Shown here one piece after another: positions 23,480 through 38,160 of a stretch of DNA of 64,000 bases. The stretch covers positions 37,501 through 101,500 of the forward strand of contig JAOTOM010003648.1 of assembly GCA_034440615.1 (NCBI GenBank), given 5' to 3'. Below the pieces are notes generated by a model. That model searched no databases. It saw only the letters and a program-made list of their open reading frames with translations, and was not told the DNA's origin. Positions within the stretch are counted from its first letter, which is position 1; each line of letters starts with the position of its first letter. Made by a program: the position numbers and the translations under genes. This DNA comes from Ashinkailepas kermadecensis (Eukaryota > Arthropoda > Thecostraca > Neolepadidae).

Positions 23480-25310
23480 ATTGACTGCGTCGATGTCAGA
23501 GTGGAAAACGTACCGTGAAATTGTCTGCAATTGTTACTTTTTCCGTGTTCATTTTCTGAGAGCCATGCTTACACATGCGTTGTGACTGACGTCTAAATGC
23601 AGTCACCACGTCTAATTCTCCTCTGATGCGTCCCATCTCGTCTAATACGCCTAATTCCCCTTGTTTTCCTCCCTCCTATCAGATTATATTTTGCAATCAT
23701 ATCGAGGAGCAACTTCATGGGGGTGGGCGAAATTGAATACCTTGCACGTTCTCGAGGGAAGGAAAGGAGTCAGTTGGTGTATTACGCATTCAGCTGTTAG
23801 CGTCATCGAGCGTCTGTCTTCTCGCTGATTGGCGCACGCGGCGAAGTTAACCCAGCGGCAACTGAGTTCGACCGCAGCCTGGCAATTTGTTGACGAATAC
23901 ATTACCATTCCCTGAACTTGACTCCCCGCGATACATTCTCGACAGGCGTTGATGGTAACGAAGAATAATTCAAACAGCTTAACTGGAGAAATAGCAAACC
24001 AGGTTTGGGAGCCACCCAGGCAGATGTCAAGCAAAGATTGTGCCCTGCAAGTTTTGATTTAATGTTGGCCAGCATTGTGTAACATAATGGCATATATTAA
24101 TATGCTTCGTCATTTGCGCACCGTATACTATTGATGACATTATGTGTGAACCCAAGTCTCTGGAAATTGAATGGAACATGAAATGAACCCACTGTTACCA
24201 GGATGTGAATGTAAGATATGGAACTAAAGATTTTCATTCGCCATAGAATGGCTGTTGGCGTTTGCTTTTATTTAACTGGCTCTGTTATTGTCGCAGCATC
24301 TGCTATAGGAATTCACCACACATATATTCTGAGGAATAGAGGGCGTTCGGCCATTCAGCGTAACGTCCTATTCACGATCTTGACAAGCTTATTCGTGTTT
24401 GATGTTTAGCATCACTGGCTGGGAGCGAGCAACCCAGGTTAATGTTTCCCTTGTAAATGGATTTACTTATTCATGGAGGGCATGACATCAAGTAAACATC
24501 CAGGGGATTGATCTCAATTTTGCTACGAAATGGCTAAACGTGGATAAAATAATTCTTAGAACTATATCTGGCGGCAAAACATATACTTGATGAAGTACTT
24601 CTTCAACCGAAAACTTATTTTAGTCGGTGAAAGACAATAAGCGATCAGTAGAACACATGTAGTTTATCTAAAGGCTACCATTTCGAGGAGAAGCGAGGTA
24701 CGTGCGTCACACCCCATCAAAACTCGCACTTCACAAAGATCATCGTTGGCACAGTCTCGCATGCTGACTCCGAACATCGCGTGTGTCGCGGGGGAAGCGG
24801 CTCGCATAAGAGAAACTCACGCCGTTCCTATCCGTCACCAGTCTGAGGCTGACAGGCGAGACTGGCGGCGAGCCTACGGAAGCTCGCGGTCCGAGCCCAC
24901 CGACGGCGCAGCCACCGCCTGTCGGCCGCGACGATCGGCGGTCGCGTCGGAGTCGACGCGACCCGAGCGGCGGCCGCTCAGTTCTGCCTGAGGTGCTGCT
25001 GCCGTGAGCTGCCGGCAGGCCCTACCTCTGGCGATACAGCTGTGAGCTGCTGGCCAGCTGCGCTCTGAGTCTGACAGAAGTGAGCTGCCGATCGTCTCCG
25101 CTTCGTGTCATGCGGCTGCGAGCGGGACGTGCTTGCCGCCAGTGGTCCTCTGTAGATTCTGTTCGCCGACCTTCAACCCTGAAATCGGGTGAGGACCAAA
25201 GGCACGCACTGCACACGTCCTACTTGGTGACATTCTGAGTGAGGGATCACCATTGCTTTTGAGGTCGCCTCCAGAGGACCGCTACGTTGATCGCTGCTGC
25301 TGTTACTGCA
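23480..25310. other. No firm gene; CpG-rich segment at 24750-25200
   Basis: 23480-24740 shows nothing definite. 24750-25200 is GC- and CpG-rich with short open frames on both strands, compatible with a promoter or 5' untranslated region before the exon candidate at 25372, but no motif settles this. Confidence 0.3.
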
Positions 25311-25371
25311 GGTAACTTGGGTGGGACGGAAGTAGACTGGTGACGTCTGGGACCCCACTTGCGCGGCCGAG

Positions 25372-25425
25372 ATGAGCGTGCGCTGTGGAACGAATCTGTG
25401 CATGACGTGCATTGTGGATGGACAG
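25372..25425 (+). CDS. Candidate initial coding exon, cysteine-rich start
   Basis: ATG at 25372 opens MSVRCGTNLCMTCIVDGQ and ends exactly at a donor GGACAG|GTAAAT in phase 0. The preceding ctgctgttactgcag at 25298-25312 could be the acceptor of the exon, but that CAG is followed by GTAACT and may itself be a donor. Three cysteines in nine residues. No partner exon found within the next 3 kb. Weak candidate; no family recognised. Confidence 0.25.
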
Positions 25426-25429
25426 GTAA

Positions 25430-28400
25430 ATGTTGTGACCTAGGATCCGAAACTAATGGGATACTAATTCAACTAAATGAAGCTGAGGCGAAGAGAAAGC
25501 AATTTTCGAGGTAGATGCAGAACCAGGATGGCCTTCTAAAGCAGTGTCAGCAATGTAATATGTTAAATCAGGCTAGGTTAATCTGCGTCAGCGCATCACA
25601 ATGGCCATTTTGGGAAGTTGTCGGACCCGACCCGACCCCGTTTGATGAATAACGACTTCGTCTATGTAGCTGTGTCGTGCTATTCCCGACTGGCATCACA
25701 ATTACGATTTGCTGTGAATATGGGTGGAGAATGCGGCTTGGCCGGTACTATAACTGCAAAATCAACTGGTGCTCCTGCCGCATCATTTTCTCAAAATGTG
25801 CACAGTTTTGCCCAATCGATAAAACGAACGTCCTCCTTTGGCCACATTAGTTAACAAATTACAAAAAGCAACGTTGTTGGTGATCATCCATCTATGTCTG
25901 GCTCTCAAGTTGACTTTCAGACAACCACAGGCGCGACAAGAGCAGCGGAAAACTTCGGTGCCTGTAGGATTTCAAGTGTAAATCTTAATTTTACACACTG
26001 ATCCCTAACAAATATAACTAGATCTTAAAAAGATATGGGTCATGCGAAGCACAATTCGATCTTTCATAGGCAAACAAACGCCAATTTTATGTCTGCCACA
26101 TGAGAAGAAAACGTGTGGGTCATTTCACCTCATCACTTAATATCGCCATAAATCACCATAAGTTACATTGTTTGCTTAGAATATCCATCCGCGACGTGTC
26201 TTGAGCAGTGCAAACGCACGTGCTTGCCCACAATATTCAAGAACAGGGATGAATAAAAAATAAAGCACGTTTCAATGCAATCACGCGGTGCATGTTCGTA
26301 TCACTGAAAAATTTTCGAAGCGCTTAGCATGACCGGTTGATTTTGTCGGCGGATGTCAACATGAAAGCTCATAAAATATTTATGTCAACTGGAATCGTGC
26401 TTCGGTCGGCATGCGTATCTTCGGAACATAGTTTTCACTACTTCCAATATCTTGTTCACAATCACCCCATCGGGTGGTGGCATAGTCTGTTCCTTAAGAA
26501 GTGTTCCAGAATGTCGGAATCTTATCGCCCGAATTCATTGCTGACGTGTGAATGCGAAGCAAACTGAGCATCATCGGATCAAGCCGACCGTGTGTGTAGC
26601 AAACACACCCGTAGCACTCGTTGGCAAATGTGAACCAGATATAAGCTTAGCACGGTGTCCTCACATCTCCTCTGTTGCACCGCTTATACAAGTCCGGAAT
26701 TCGGACCAGCTCTCTCCGTACCACAAAAAGTTTTCGTGGGAGAACCAAATATTTACTTTTGATAATGGAGACAATATGGCGGGCGGCTCTATTTAATAAT
26801 GATATTGAAGCGCAGCTCGCAATAAACCTTCAACAGTTCCCATCGGAAAATAATCGTGGTATCAGCTGGCGAGGTTCCTAATGGTGGTTAGGAATAGTAG
26901 ATTATCTTCCTTTTACACAGTGAAATTGTTACATTGCTATCTGCAAGTTCCATTGTATTGTCTTGTTTTTATATCTTGGTAACCGTTCACACTATGGCTC
27001 AAGCTGGTCAATGTGGCCGAGGGAATCCTTTGTCTTGCTTATACGAAATCCACCCTTGTATTTTTCGTAACTAATTCTCATTCAATTTTCGGAACAGCTC
27101 AGAGTAACAGTGGTTCTTCCAGTGCCGGAAGACATTTTTAGAATTTGACATTGCATGCATATTACTTTTCAAATACCACCAGTTCTCATTACCTTCATTG
27201 ATCATCTGACCTTTCGCGGCCACCTTCAAGCGCCGGCCGCGGTGCGAGGTGCATGGTAAGCTGCCTGCGAGCCGGACTGCCGCCGTAAACCCATTACTAT
27301 GAACACAGACTGAGAGTACTTCAGGAGGAATATTGTGACGAAAGTTGGAAATCTCCGACTGAAAAGAGCGGACGTGGCACTGACCGGACAAATCAAAGTT
27401 GACATGCTGCATTGCGACGTGGAACGCCGTTGAAAGTTGTCTGTGAGCGGATAAGCCGTCGGAAACATTTCGTTGAACACAGATATAAGCCCTTGATGAA
27501 GAATATTGGAACACAAATGATCAAACATCAAAATTTACAGCCTACCTCTGACTGAGTGAAGAAATTAGAGCTTCCAATCCTGTAACAAAACATGTTATTA
27601 CGATTTAAAAAGCGTGACCGTTTGGTCGGACCGGACCGCTCAGGTGAACGTTTCTACTGTTCACACTGGACGAAACTCGCTCGGTCTTCGCTCTCGCTTG
27701 CAATCATATTCGTGAAGGTTTGAAAATCATACCTCAGTTTGTGGCTTTACAGAGGTGCACGATATGTTGCCTACCAGTCTGCCTCATAATTGTTACTGTA
27801 CGACTCGAGGCTAAACGGCACGGTACTTGACGAAATTACACTGAAACACCTGACACACGACTGCAAATATGACTTGCTCGATGTTACTCGAATGCAAAAT
27901 ATTAAGGAGCAAAAGTCCCCAAAGGCGACGTTTGTCTTTATTTGCATGCTCTTCTACAATGAATTACAGGTAGATTATGGGTTCTACCAAGGGATTATCA
28001 CTACAGCAAGAGCTACAAAATATGTATGTAGAATGTTTACTCGGGATGAATGCAGGATTTTTTATTCAGTGGGGTGGTTTGTGACTGTGCTCCACTTGGA
28101 GTGAAATTGCCTTAATCCACAGCCACAAAATCATGGATGCAATTTTATTAACTGTGGCCTTGGGCCAAATCCTCTGAGATAGTCTAAGCCCCAGTAAAAT
28201 ATTTAGATCCCCTTGATAAACCTCCCTCCCCGCCCACAACTGGGATATATTTAGAAATCCATGGCAAGTAGACTGACGCACTGTGAAATTTACCCCACTT
28301 TGGAAATAACGACTCCCAAAAGATATTTGACACCGTGTTCGTCTTCAATGTGGACCCTGTTCGAATGCTCCCTTCTGAAATTCCTCATTTGTTTGTCGAG

Positions 28401-28785
28401 GTCCCTCTGAGGAATCTGAGTCCCTTGAGAGGAACATGGAAGTGACATTAGTATGTCGCACGCAAGGATTTTTCCCAAGCCTCACACTGGGTACAATTGG
28501 GCTGAATCCACCCGGGTGTACATTTCCTCCTCCTTTCCCACCACAGGGAAAAGTCTTTCCTTAATTTCACCGTTTAATGCTCGTTATTAGATGATACCAA
28601 ATAACGAATAGATATTAGCTTGCGTCTCACCATGAGCTGACCATAGGTATAAAACAAGGTGGATTTCAGCGAAAGGTCAGTCCAATAACATATTAATCCA
28701 GCTGCTGCACTGCATTTCCCTCAGCAGGGCCTGGGGTGAACATCGCGGCTTCCATGCAGTATAAATTGGAGTAATGGTGCAGCGA
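25430..28785. other. No gene recognised
   Basis: Mixed sequence. The longest frames (27071-27514 minus, 147 codons; 27790-28104 plus, 104 codons) show no domain, signal peptide or splice context I recognise. Confidence 0.35.
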
Positions 28786-28787
28786 AG

Positions 28788-29095
28788 ATGGTCTCGTGGT
28801 CCAGGTGAGCATTGCCAGTAGATGATCTGGTGGTCCAATCGCTGGCAGTGGTGGCGGATGATCTGGTGATCCAATGTTAGTGCCGGCAGACGTATGTTCT
28901 GGTGGTCCAGTGGTGGCCAGTACCGGTGGACCTATTTCCTGGTGGTCCAGTGATAGTCAGTGCCGGCGGACGTATATCCTGGTGGTCCAGTGGTGGGCGG
29001 TACTGGTGGACGTATATCCTTGTGGTTCGGTAGTGGGCAGTACTGGTGGACGTATATCCTGGTGGTTCAGAGGTGGGCAGTGCCAACGGATGCGT
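28788..29095. repeat. 40-bp minisatellite, about 7 copies
   Basis: Units on tatatcctggtggtccagtg and gtgggcagtactggtggacg, period 40 bp. The left copies are decayed. It produces overlapping open frames on both strands, considered artefacts. Confidence 0.8.
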
Positions 29096-29399
29096 CTCAA
29101 TGGTTGGCCAGCCACGCCGAATCTGTTCAATATTCGGAGTGAGCGACCGGGTAGGACGTGTCTCCGTGGGCCGTGGCGAGTGTGTCACGACACTCGGCAG
29201 ACACGTCAGATTGATCTGCGACATCGACCAAGATGTCGCTCTCCCGCAAAACACGGCACCGTATCACCCATTTCGAGACGGCCCACGCTGGAAATAGCAG
29301 GCAACTCCATAGACTCCAGAATTGAACGCCGTCATTCCAGCCGAATCTATCAGTAGACCAAAAAACACAAATCCACCCTACCGCTTCCTTCTCCCCTCT

Positions 29400-29585
29400 C
29401 TTTCTCTCCCCCACCTCCCCCTTCCTTCCTCCGCCCATCCTCTCTCTCCGTCTCCGTTTCCTTCTTCGTCTCCGTCTTCGTCTCCGTCTCTGTCCCGTCT
29501 CCGTCTCCGTCTCCGTCTCCGTCTCCGTCTCCGTCTCCGTCTCCGTCTCCGTCTCCGTCTCCGTCTCCGTCTCTCTCTCCGTCAC
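29400..29585. repeat. Pyrimidine tract with (GTCTCC)n hexamers
   Basis: A run of about 15 near-perfect gtctcc units (29490-29580) in a wider C/T-rich tract. It explains the RLRLRL-type (+) and ETETET-type (-) open frames. Confidence 0.9.
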
Positions 29586-29599
29586 CGTCTTCATCTCCC

Positions 29600-30980
29600 T
29601 CTACCCCTCATGTGGCTTTAAGCGCCAGGAAAGATTTGGCACCTTTGGCAAGTTGGCAAGTACAGGTAATTCCAAGAGTTCACAAATCTAAAATTCACTC
29701 TTCTTTTTAAAAAGCTACCTCTTCAGATACATGCGATCTGCATACATCTATGTAAACTCGCAGGATGTCGAAACAACTGACAAATGTGCATGTACCAATG
29801 CTGCTGAAAGGCTATGGATACTTAGGCACAAAAGTGGCTAAGCTTTCCGGAAATAACCGTGGTAAATAGCTTTCAATTATGATGCGAATCCTTGATCATT
29901 ATCGTTTGATGAAGAAAATTTTCCTGGAGACAGCTGAATAAATTATTTAAATCCTGATGTTTCATCTCCTCGGCAGAATCTGACGTTCCTTTCTCCAAAT
30001 TGCTTCCAAGTCACCAACTTCAGAAGACATGGACTACGCATTCAAGCTTGAATAACCACGTTCTCTAGACGGCCAGGCTTTGCGTGTTTGTTCAGTTTGG
30101 TGTCCATTCAAATCATCATCCTACAGCAGCCGATATATTTGGTTCCATGGCTCTAGCCAATTACAAGTCACCAACAACAACGAAAAATGTTGTGGTAGGC
30201 CTTTCAATAGTGTATGTACACTATTGTTTGTGGTATACCACATTGGGAAGTAACACAAAATAGGTATATCACCAAAGGTTGTTGACCTTCGGCAAGGGTG
30301 GGTGATGCAGTATTGCAGGTATACTAGTTGTAGTACCAACCACTGTGGCGACCACACGGACCTTCCCTCAAATAACATTTTTGTAAGCAATTGACAATAC
30401 CGACATCCTCTCGGCTTGCATAGAAGAACGCAATTTACAACACCAATTTATTGCCAATCTTCCGTTCATGGCAGGTTGGGAGCACCGTAAATTACATCAA
30501 TATGTTCTTCATTGGTTAAGTAGCATAACCGATAAATTATGACCCCAGAAGTCATGACCCGATTCGAAAAAGATGCTCTCGTTGTATTCACGTCAAGGAA
30601 GCACCTGATATAAACGGTGACCGTTCTTTGACGTGAGGCTTTAGAAATGCCCATTGCATGGAAGCAAATAATATGAAAATTCGCGCAGCAACGCTTCAAA
30701 TTTTACTTTTTGGAACAGTTTGATGCGCTGCACAGGCCTTTATGCTAGAGCGGCGTCGTAAATTCAACTGCAGATCAACTGCGGGCTATAATAGATGTGA
30801 GCAGCTGATCTACCTATTAGCTCACGAAATAGTCCACAACTTCAGTGTGGCCCCATCCTTCAGCTTAGCACGAGCAGGTCATCGTTGGGCCCAAGCGTGA
30901 CTTGCAACCGACGTACCTTCTCTCCCCAGTCACCGCCGGCCGCCCTGTCTGCCGAGACCAACTTCCCTGTTGTGTTCTGT
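29600..30980. other. No gene recognised
   Basis: Mixed, moderately AT-rich sequence; no supported exon before 30993. Confidence 0.35.
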
Positions 30981-30992
30981 TGTGTTCTGCAG

Positions 30993-31107
30993 GTCGGCGC
31001 CGTTCTGCCCGGTGGGAGGATGGGTGGCGATGATGGCCACTTGCTCCGGCGGAACACCACCGGTCTGCTGCTGTGGTCCGTCGTCGTGGCCGCGCTCGTC
31101 ACCAACG
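30993..31107 (+). CDS. Candidate exon with start codon and signal peptide or anchor
   Basis: A very pyrimidine/GT-rich acceptor (ttctgttgtgttctgcag) precedes 30993, and CAACG|GTACGT forms a donor after 31107. Within it, ATG at 31020 in the context GGGAGGATGG opens 29 codons: MGGDDGHLLRRNTTG followed by the hydrophobic segment LLLWSVVVAALVTN, ending in phase 1. This fits a 5' untranslated/first coding exon of a secreted or type II membrane protein. The NTT sequon lies before the hydrophobic run. The following exon was not found. The antisense frame over the same bases (30860-31243 minus) is a shadow. Confidence 0.4.
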
Positions 31108-31109
31108 GT

Positions 31110-33273
<2,164 letters not shown>

Positions 33274-33481
33274 TTCACAGGATGGTGCCTGTAAAATAAC
33301 CCAATTAAAGGACAACTTTAGGAGGAAAGCTGCAGAGACCGCATTTATCGATACCGAGGATTGCATCAATAGTACACCTGGATTTGGCAAGCTTGCCAGC
33401 GTGATAGCGTATCTGGTACGGGACGATGTGGTGGAGGTGCAGCGGGCATCGGACCCGGGCTAGAGAGTTTGACCCTCACCT

Positions 33482-33529
<48 letters not shown>
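33482..33529. repeat. (CA)n microsatellite, left of hAT-like insertion
   Basis: CA run with one aa interruption. Confidence 0.9.
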
Positions 33530-33531
<2 letters not shown>

Positions 33532-34163
33532 GCGGATCTAGCCCATCGGTTTGGGGGGGCAACTTTCGGTTTTCGGCGTCAGCCCCCCCCCCTCCCCCTC
33601 CCCCAGTGGCGTACCTAGGAATTGCATCAGGGGAGGGGTCGAAAGGATTTGGAGGGTGCCCATTCTTCCACTATTTTTTGGTTAAAAGAACCGGATTTCG
33701 ACCACTATTCGGCAAAGCGGCCCATTAAAAAAAAAATTAATGACAACATAATTTCCTGTGTAGGGGCCACAGCCTACCTCCACCATTTCTAAGTTACCGG
33801 ATTTTTGTTCTTGTTTACCAAAACGCTCGCGTTCACGTTCAACGTCTTGTACCACGTCAACGTTCGTGCACGTGTACACACTGGTGGATCCGATTTTGTC
33901 AACTTTTGCTGTAAGCAGAACTTGAGCAGCATGGAACCCTCGATGTGTGTCAGACTCTACTATGCTACGATATTGGCTTCCAAACAATTATAAAAAATAC
34001 CTTTAAAATTGGAGATTCTTTCCTTCAGACGCTATTTTTTAACCTCGGCAAAGGTTACTACATTTTAATTTAGTTTACTTCTGTTGGTTCCGGGGGGCCA
34101 AAAGACACTATGCCCCCCCTTTTACCCGCTTCGGGGGCCATGGCCGGAATGGCCCCTCCCTGG
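33530..34163. mobile_element. hAT-like element inserted in a (CA)n tract, with a nested end
   Basis: Left end CTGGCGGATCTAG (33530) and right end CTGGATCCGCTAG (to 34163) are inverted partners, and (CA)n lies immediately on both sides. Inside, CAGTGGCGTACCTAGG at 33604 is another hAT-type terminus, and a possible partner AGTACGCCACTA lies at about 34933-34944, so two elements may be nested or overlapping. No transposase frame. Confidence 0.5.
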
Positions 34164-34326
34164 ATCCGCTAGTGCACACACACACACACGTACGCACACA
34201 CGCACGCACACACACATGCACACACACACACACACACGCACGCACACACGCACACACACACACACACACACACATTCACACGCACACACACACAAACCCA
34301 CACACGCAAACATGCACACACACACG

Positions 34327-34367
<41 letters not shown>

Positions 34368-34373
34368 ACAGGG
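34164..34373. repeat. (CA)n/(CGCA)n microsatellite, right of hAT-like insertion
   Basis: Long imperfect CA run with CGCA, TGCA and CCCA interruptions. Confidence 0.9.
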
Positions 34374-35039
34374 GTGTCGATTTTTGAAAACATTGGGGGG
34401 GGGGCCGAAGTGCCAACGCAGTAGACCCCCCCCCCCCACCACACACACACAAAAAAAAACTCATCGGTTTTAGTCCACTATGTTTTCGGATCTCAGAAAT
34501 TCCGATTTTTTATTCGACGATGTGTATGTTTATGTTTATTCAGCATCCTCACCAACGGGGAAAATCGTCCAATAACTGGTGAAGTCACATAAATAAAAGA
34601 GCAGTGCTCAGTACATGTCAACATAACAACTCTGAGTAGTAGCATGCGACTGCCGTGCCATATATTGGGCTCGGATCTATCGTCACCGTCACCGTCACCG
34701 TTACCCTCCTCCTCACTCCACACACCAATAAACACTTTAATAAAATTTACTTAAATAAAATATAAATAAAATATGCATGGCTTAAAAAAAAATACTTCAG
34801 CGATCAGATGCAGGCTGAAACACACCAGCATTGATGGAGCATCAGAGCACAGCAGACCTGAATAGTGATGACGGTGGGTGAAAGTATTTCCTTGGTGCCT
34901 GACATTAGGGAGGGGAACTTTTCACTTTAGTACGCCACTACGGCTATCAACGTGTTTTTTTCCGCAGATTGCACGATCGAGAGTAGAAAGGCCCTTCGGA
35001 TAATTTTCTTTCGGGACCCATTCTGAATTTTCCGGTGCT

Positions 35040-35900
35040 CTGGTCGATTCGATGGAGCCTCCTTGTGGTTTTTGTGGTGAAGTCTATTTTATAAGCGCCC
35101 TGCAGGCTATTTTTGGAGCCCGGCACGTTTCTTCTGGCTCTCGGTGCATTTTTGTCGGTGCCTCAACAGGTTTCTTTTCCGGCGTCCGACGACTTCTTAT
35201 TTTGTGGATCCTTGACACAATTTTTGCGTCCGCAAGGTGACATTCCGGGTATATATCGGTCCTTGGGAAGCCAGCTGCAACTTGTGGGGCTCCGGCACGA
35301 CGTTTTGGCCCCAGTAAGATTTTCAAGAGAAGCGGCGTGAATTCTTTTTGGTCTAAGTGCGAATTTTTGGGGCCCGGTGGTCACTTGTTTGGATCCCTTG
35401 CGGTGGTTACGACACGTTTTTGGGGGCCCAACAAGTTTTGTGGGCTTTTGGAGCCATTGTTGAGATCCCAGATTGATTTTCCGTGTCCGGACTGTTTTTC
35501 ATTTACCCGGCTTCATTTGTTCAGTGATCTCAACGAGAATTTTAGAGCCCCGGTGGGACCTGTCAGGCCTCTAGCGTGATTTTCAGGGGCCCGGGTGATA
35601 ATTCTTAATACCCCAGTCTCAGCGTGATTTTCAGGAGGCCCCGGCCCGACCGTTTGTGGCCCCCGTCGTGACTTTCTTGAACCACGGCACGACTTTTTTT
35701 GCGGCCCCAACGTGATTTTCAGGGGCCCAGGTGCAAACTTTTGAGGCCCCAGCGTCATTATCGGGGGCCCCTGCGCTACTTTCGGGGGCCCCAATGTCAT
35801 TTTTCTGAGCCCCGGTGCGATTTTTGGTGGACCGAGTGCAATTTTTAGGGAGCATGGCGCATTTTTTTCCTGAGCTCGGCGGATTCTTGGGGGCCCCACA
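35040..35900. repeat. Decayed 21-bp repeat array, copy B
   Basis: Best between 35640 and 35890, where successive units such as ccccagcgtcattatcgggg and cccctgcgctactttcgggg are exactly 21 bp. The minus strand reads heptads ALGPPKI, APGLRKM, TLGPPKV, APGPLKI. The ORFs here are repeat by-products. Confidence 0.75.
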
Positions 35901-36239
35901 ACCTATCAGGAGGGGGGGGGGAGGCAACTGCCCACAGTGCCCCCTCCCCCATTCGGTATGTCACTGTGCCACGCAATGATGCAACATAAGAATCCAGGAA
36001 TAGTTCATCTGTTTCATCACTCACATGTGATTTCAACTCCCCAGTTATCCAAACAGTTTGAGGAAAGTCAAACATCTGCTACATGGATCAGCAAGGATGG
36101 ATTGTAAGGCAACATGGATACCATGGAATTCAGGTCACAGTAGTTATGCTGCAATACATACCTTCTTCAACAGACTGCTTTGGAGATGGATAAGCTCCTG
36201 AAGTTTGGTCAGGGTTGGAGTTGGAGATGGATGGAGCAA

Positions 36240-36800
36240 CACTGTGAAGGACATAAAGTCATAAAGTATTAAGGCTTAATAAGAGCCACAGGGGCCCATC
36301 TGGGTTAAGCCTATCTAGAAAAGGTACTAGAAATGTACATACTCTCACCCCAATCAATCCCTTATCCCAAGTTCCTAGGAAGCTATATACCCCAGCCTAT
36401 CTAGCACCACTCACTTGGTACCGCATAACACCCTCAACAATCACAAGCTCCTCCCATCATACCCATCGTGCCACCATAGACAATCTCAGCAGCATCACAT
36501 CCCGAAGGAAGGTGCCGAATCCACTGCCAGGCACACCCCACACAAATTCATAAAGCGTTCAGACTTAATAAGAGACTCACTTGCTATTGCATAATACACT
36601 CAACAATTACAAACTCCTCCCATCATACCCATTGTGCTACCATAGACAATCTCATCAGTATCACATCCCGAAGGAAGGTGCTGAATCCACTGCTAGGTAC
36701 ACCCTATATAAAGTTATAAAGCGTTTAGACTTAATAAGAGACTCACTTGCTATTGCATAACACACTCAACAATTACAAACTCCTCCCAACTCCCATCTCC
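36240..36800 (-). repeat. About 167-bp tandem repeat in the 3' region of the LINE
   Basis: cttaataagag recurs at 36275, 36564 and 36730. Between them acacactcaacaattacaa and tcacatcccgaaggaaggtg recur with period about 167 bp. The array lies directly downstream of the LINE stop codon on its coding strand, so it may be the element's 3' untranslated region. Confidence 0.7.
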
Positions 36801-36810
36801 TCCCTGTCGA

Positions 36811-38160
36811 TCAACCCTCTCTGGAATACAGAAAAACAAGCCCCCTATTCTTATAATGATTGTCTATGCCGTTTTTAAAGATGTTCAGTGTGTTGCTACT
36901 GACAATGGTTCCTGGCAGCTGGTTCCAGTGTTCTACTACCCTGTTGGTGAAGAAAGACTGTCTTAACCTTGTCCTGCTGTTATTAACTTTAATTTTGAAT
37001 TGATGACCTCTAATTGCATCATTTCTGTTAAATTCAAACATTTCCCCGAGATATCCCTGTTCCTGACCATGAATAGATTTAAAAACCTCGATGAGATCTC
37101 CTCTCAGCCTTCTATATCTAAGTGAAAACATATTCAATTTCTTCAATCTTTCCTCATATGCCAGGTTCCCTATACAATTAACCATTTGTGTTGCCCTCTT
37201 TTGTACTCTCCATAAAAGCCAACAATCTTTCTCATAACTAGGGGACCAAGCTTGGACACAGTATTCCAAATGTGGCCTGACATATGCACAGTAAAGCTTC
37301 CTGATGACCTCCTCACTTTTGTATGACACATTCCTCTGTCTTGACCCAAACATTCTTAGTGCCTTCTTCCTGGCTTCTTTGGTCTGTTCTGGTGCCCCAA
37401 ATTTTGTGTTCAAAATAACACCTAAGTCCTTCTCCTGCTGAGTCACAGATAGTACTTGGCCACCCATCAAGTATGGAGCCTTCATATGCTGCCTACCTAC
37501 ATGCATGACTTTGCACTTATCAAAATTAATCTTCATTTGCCATTTTTCTGACCACTTCACTAGCTCGTCTAAGTCTTTCTGCAGCAAAACCTGCTCATTG
37601 TGCCCTGTTATTGCCCTAAAGATCTTCAAATCATCCGCAAATTTCAAAACCCTACTGCTTAGGCCACATTCAATGCTATTCACATATATAATGAACAATA
37701 GTGGCCCCAGTACCGACCCCTGGGGGACTCCACTAAGAACATTTTGCCATGATGACTTTGTACCATTTAGCATCACTCTCTGCTGTCTATCTGAAAGCCA
37801 CAACTCTATCCATTTTAGGATGCTACCTGCAATACCATGGACCTGAAGCTGCATCATTAACCGTTTATGGGGTACCTTGTCAAAGGCCTTACTAAAGTCA
37901 AGATATGCTACATCACCTGATTTTCCTGATCAAATTGTTCTGTAGCAAAATTCAAAAAGTCCAAGAGATTTGTGAGACACGATCGCCCTTTTCTAAACCC
38001 ATGTTGAGTATCTTGAATCAATCTGTTTCCTTCCAGAAAACTAACTATTCTATCCTTGATAATTGATTCGAGTACCTTGCAGACTAGGGATGTGAGGCTT
38101 ACTGGCCTATAGTTTTCAACTTTCCCTCTTTCTCCTTTCAAAAGAGTGAACATAACATAT
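36811..38160 (-). pseudogene. CR1/L2-like LINE, reverse transcriptase and C-terminal part
   Basis: Minus strand from 38153. Upstream frame 38153-37908 has NYRPVSLTSLVCKVLE and TQHGFRKGRSCL. After a frameshift near 37920 the text continues YLDFSKAFDKVPHKRL (RT block A), SGVPQGSVLGPLLF (block B), FADDLKIF (catalytic FADD, block C), KINFDKCKVMHVG, LGVILNTKF and the thumb/C-terminal RPHLEYCVQAWSP and VQKRATQMV, stopping at 36811. The catalytic Asp pair is intact, but the endonuclease half is missing (5' truncation near 38160) and the frame is broken, so this copy cannot move on its own. Confidence 0.9.

Noticed and set aside
27071..27514. 147-codon minus-strand ORF
   Set aside because: No recognisable motif, with another open frame overlapping; not supportable.
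29127..29621. RLRLRL (+) and ETETET (-) ORFs
   Set aside because: Translations of the GTCTCC hexamer tract.
37505..37846. 113-codon plus-strand ORF
   Set aside because: Antisense shadow of the LINE reverse transcriptase.
36811..37857. A live cellular reverse transcriptase gene
   Set aside because: Frameshift near 37920, missing endonuclease half and a 5' truncation mark it as a dead LINE copy.
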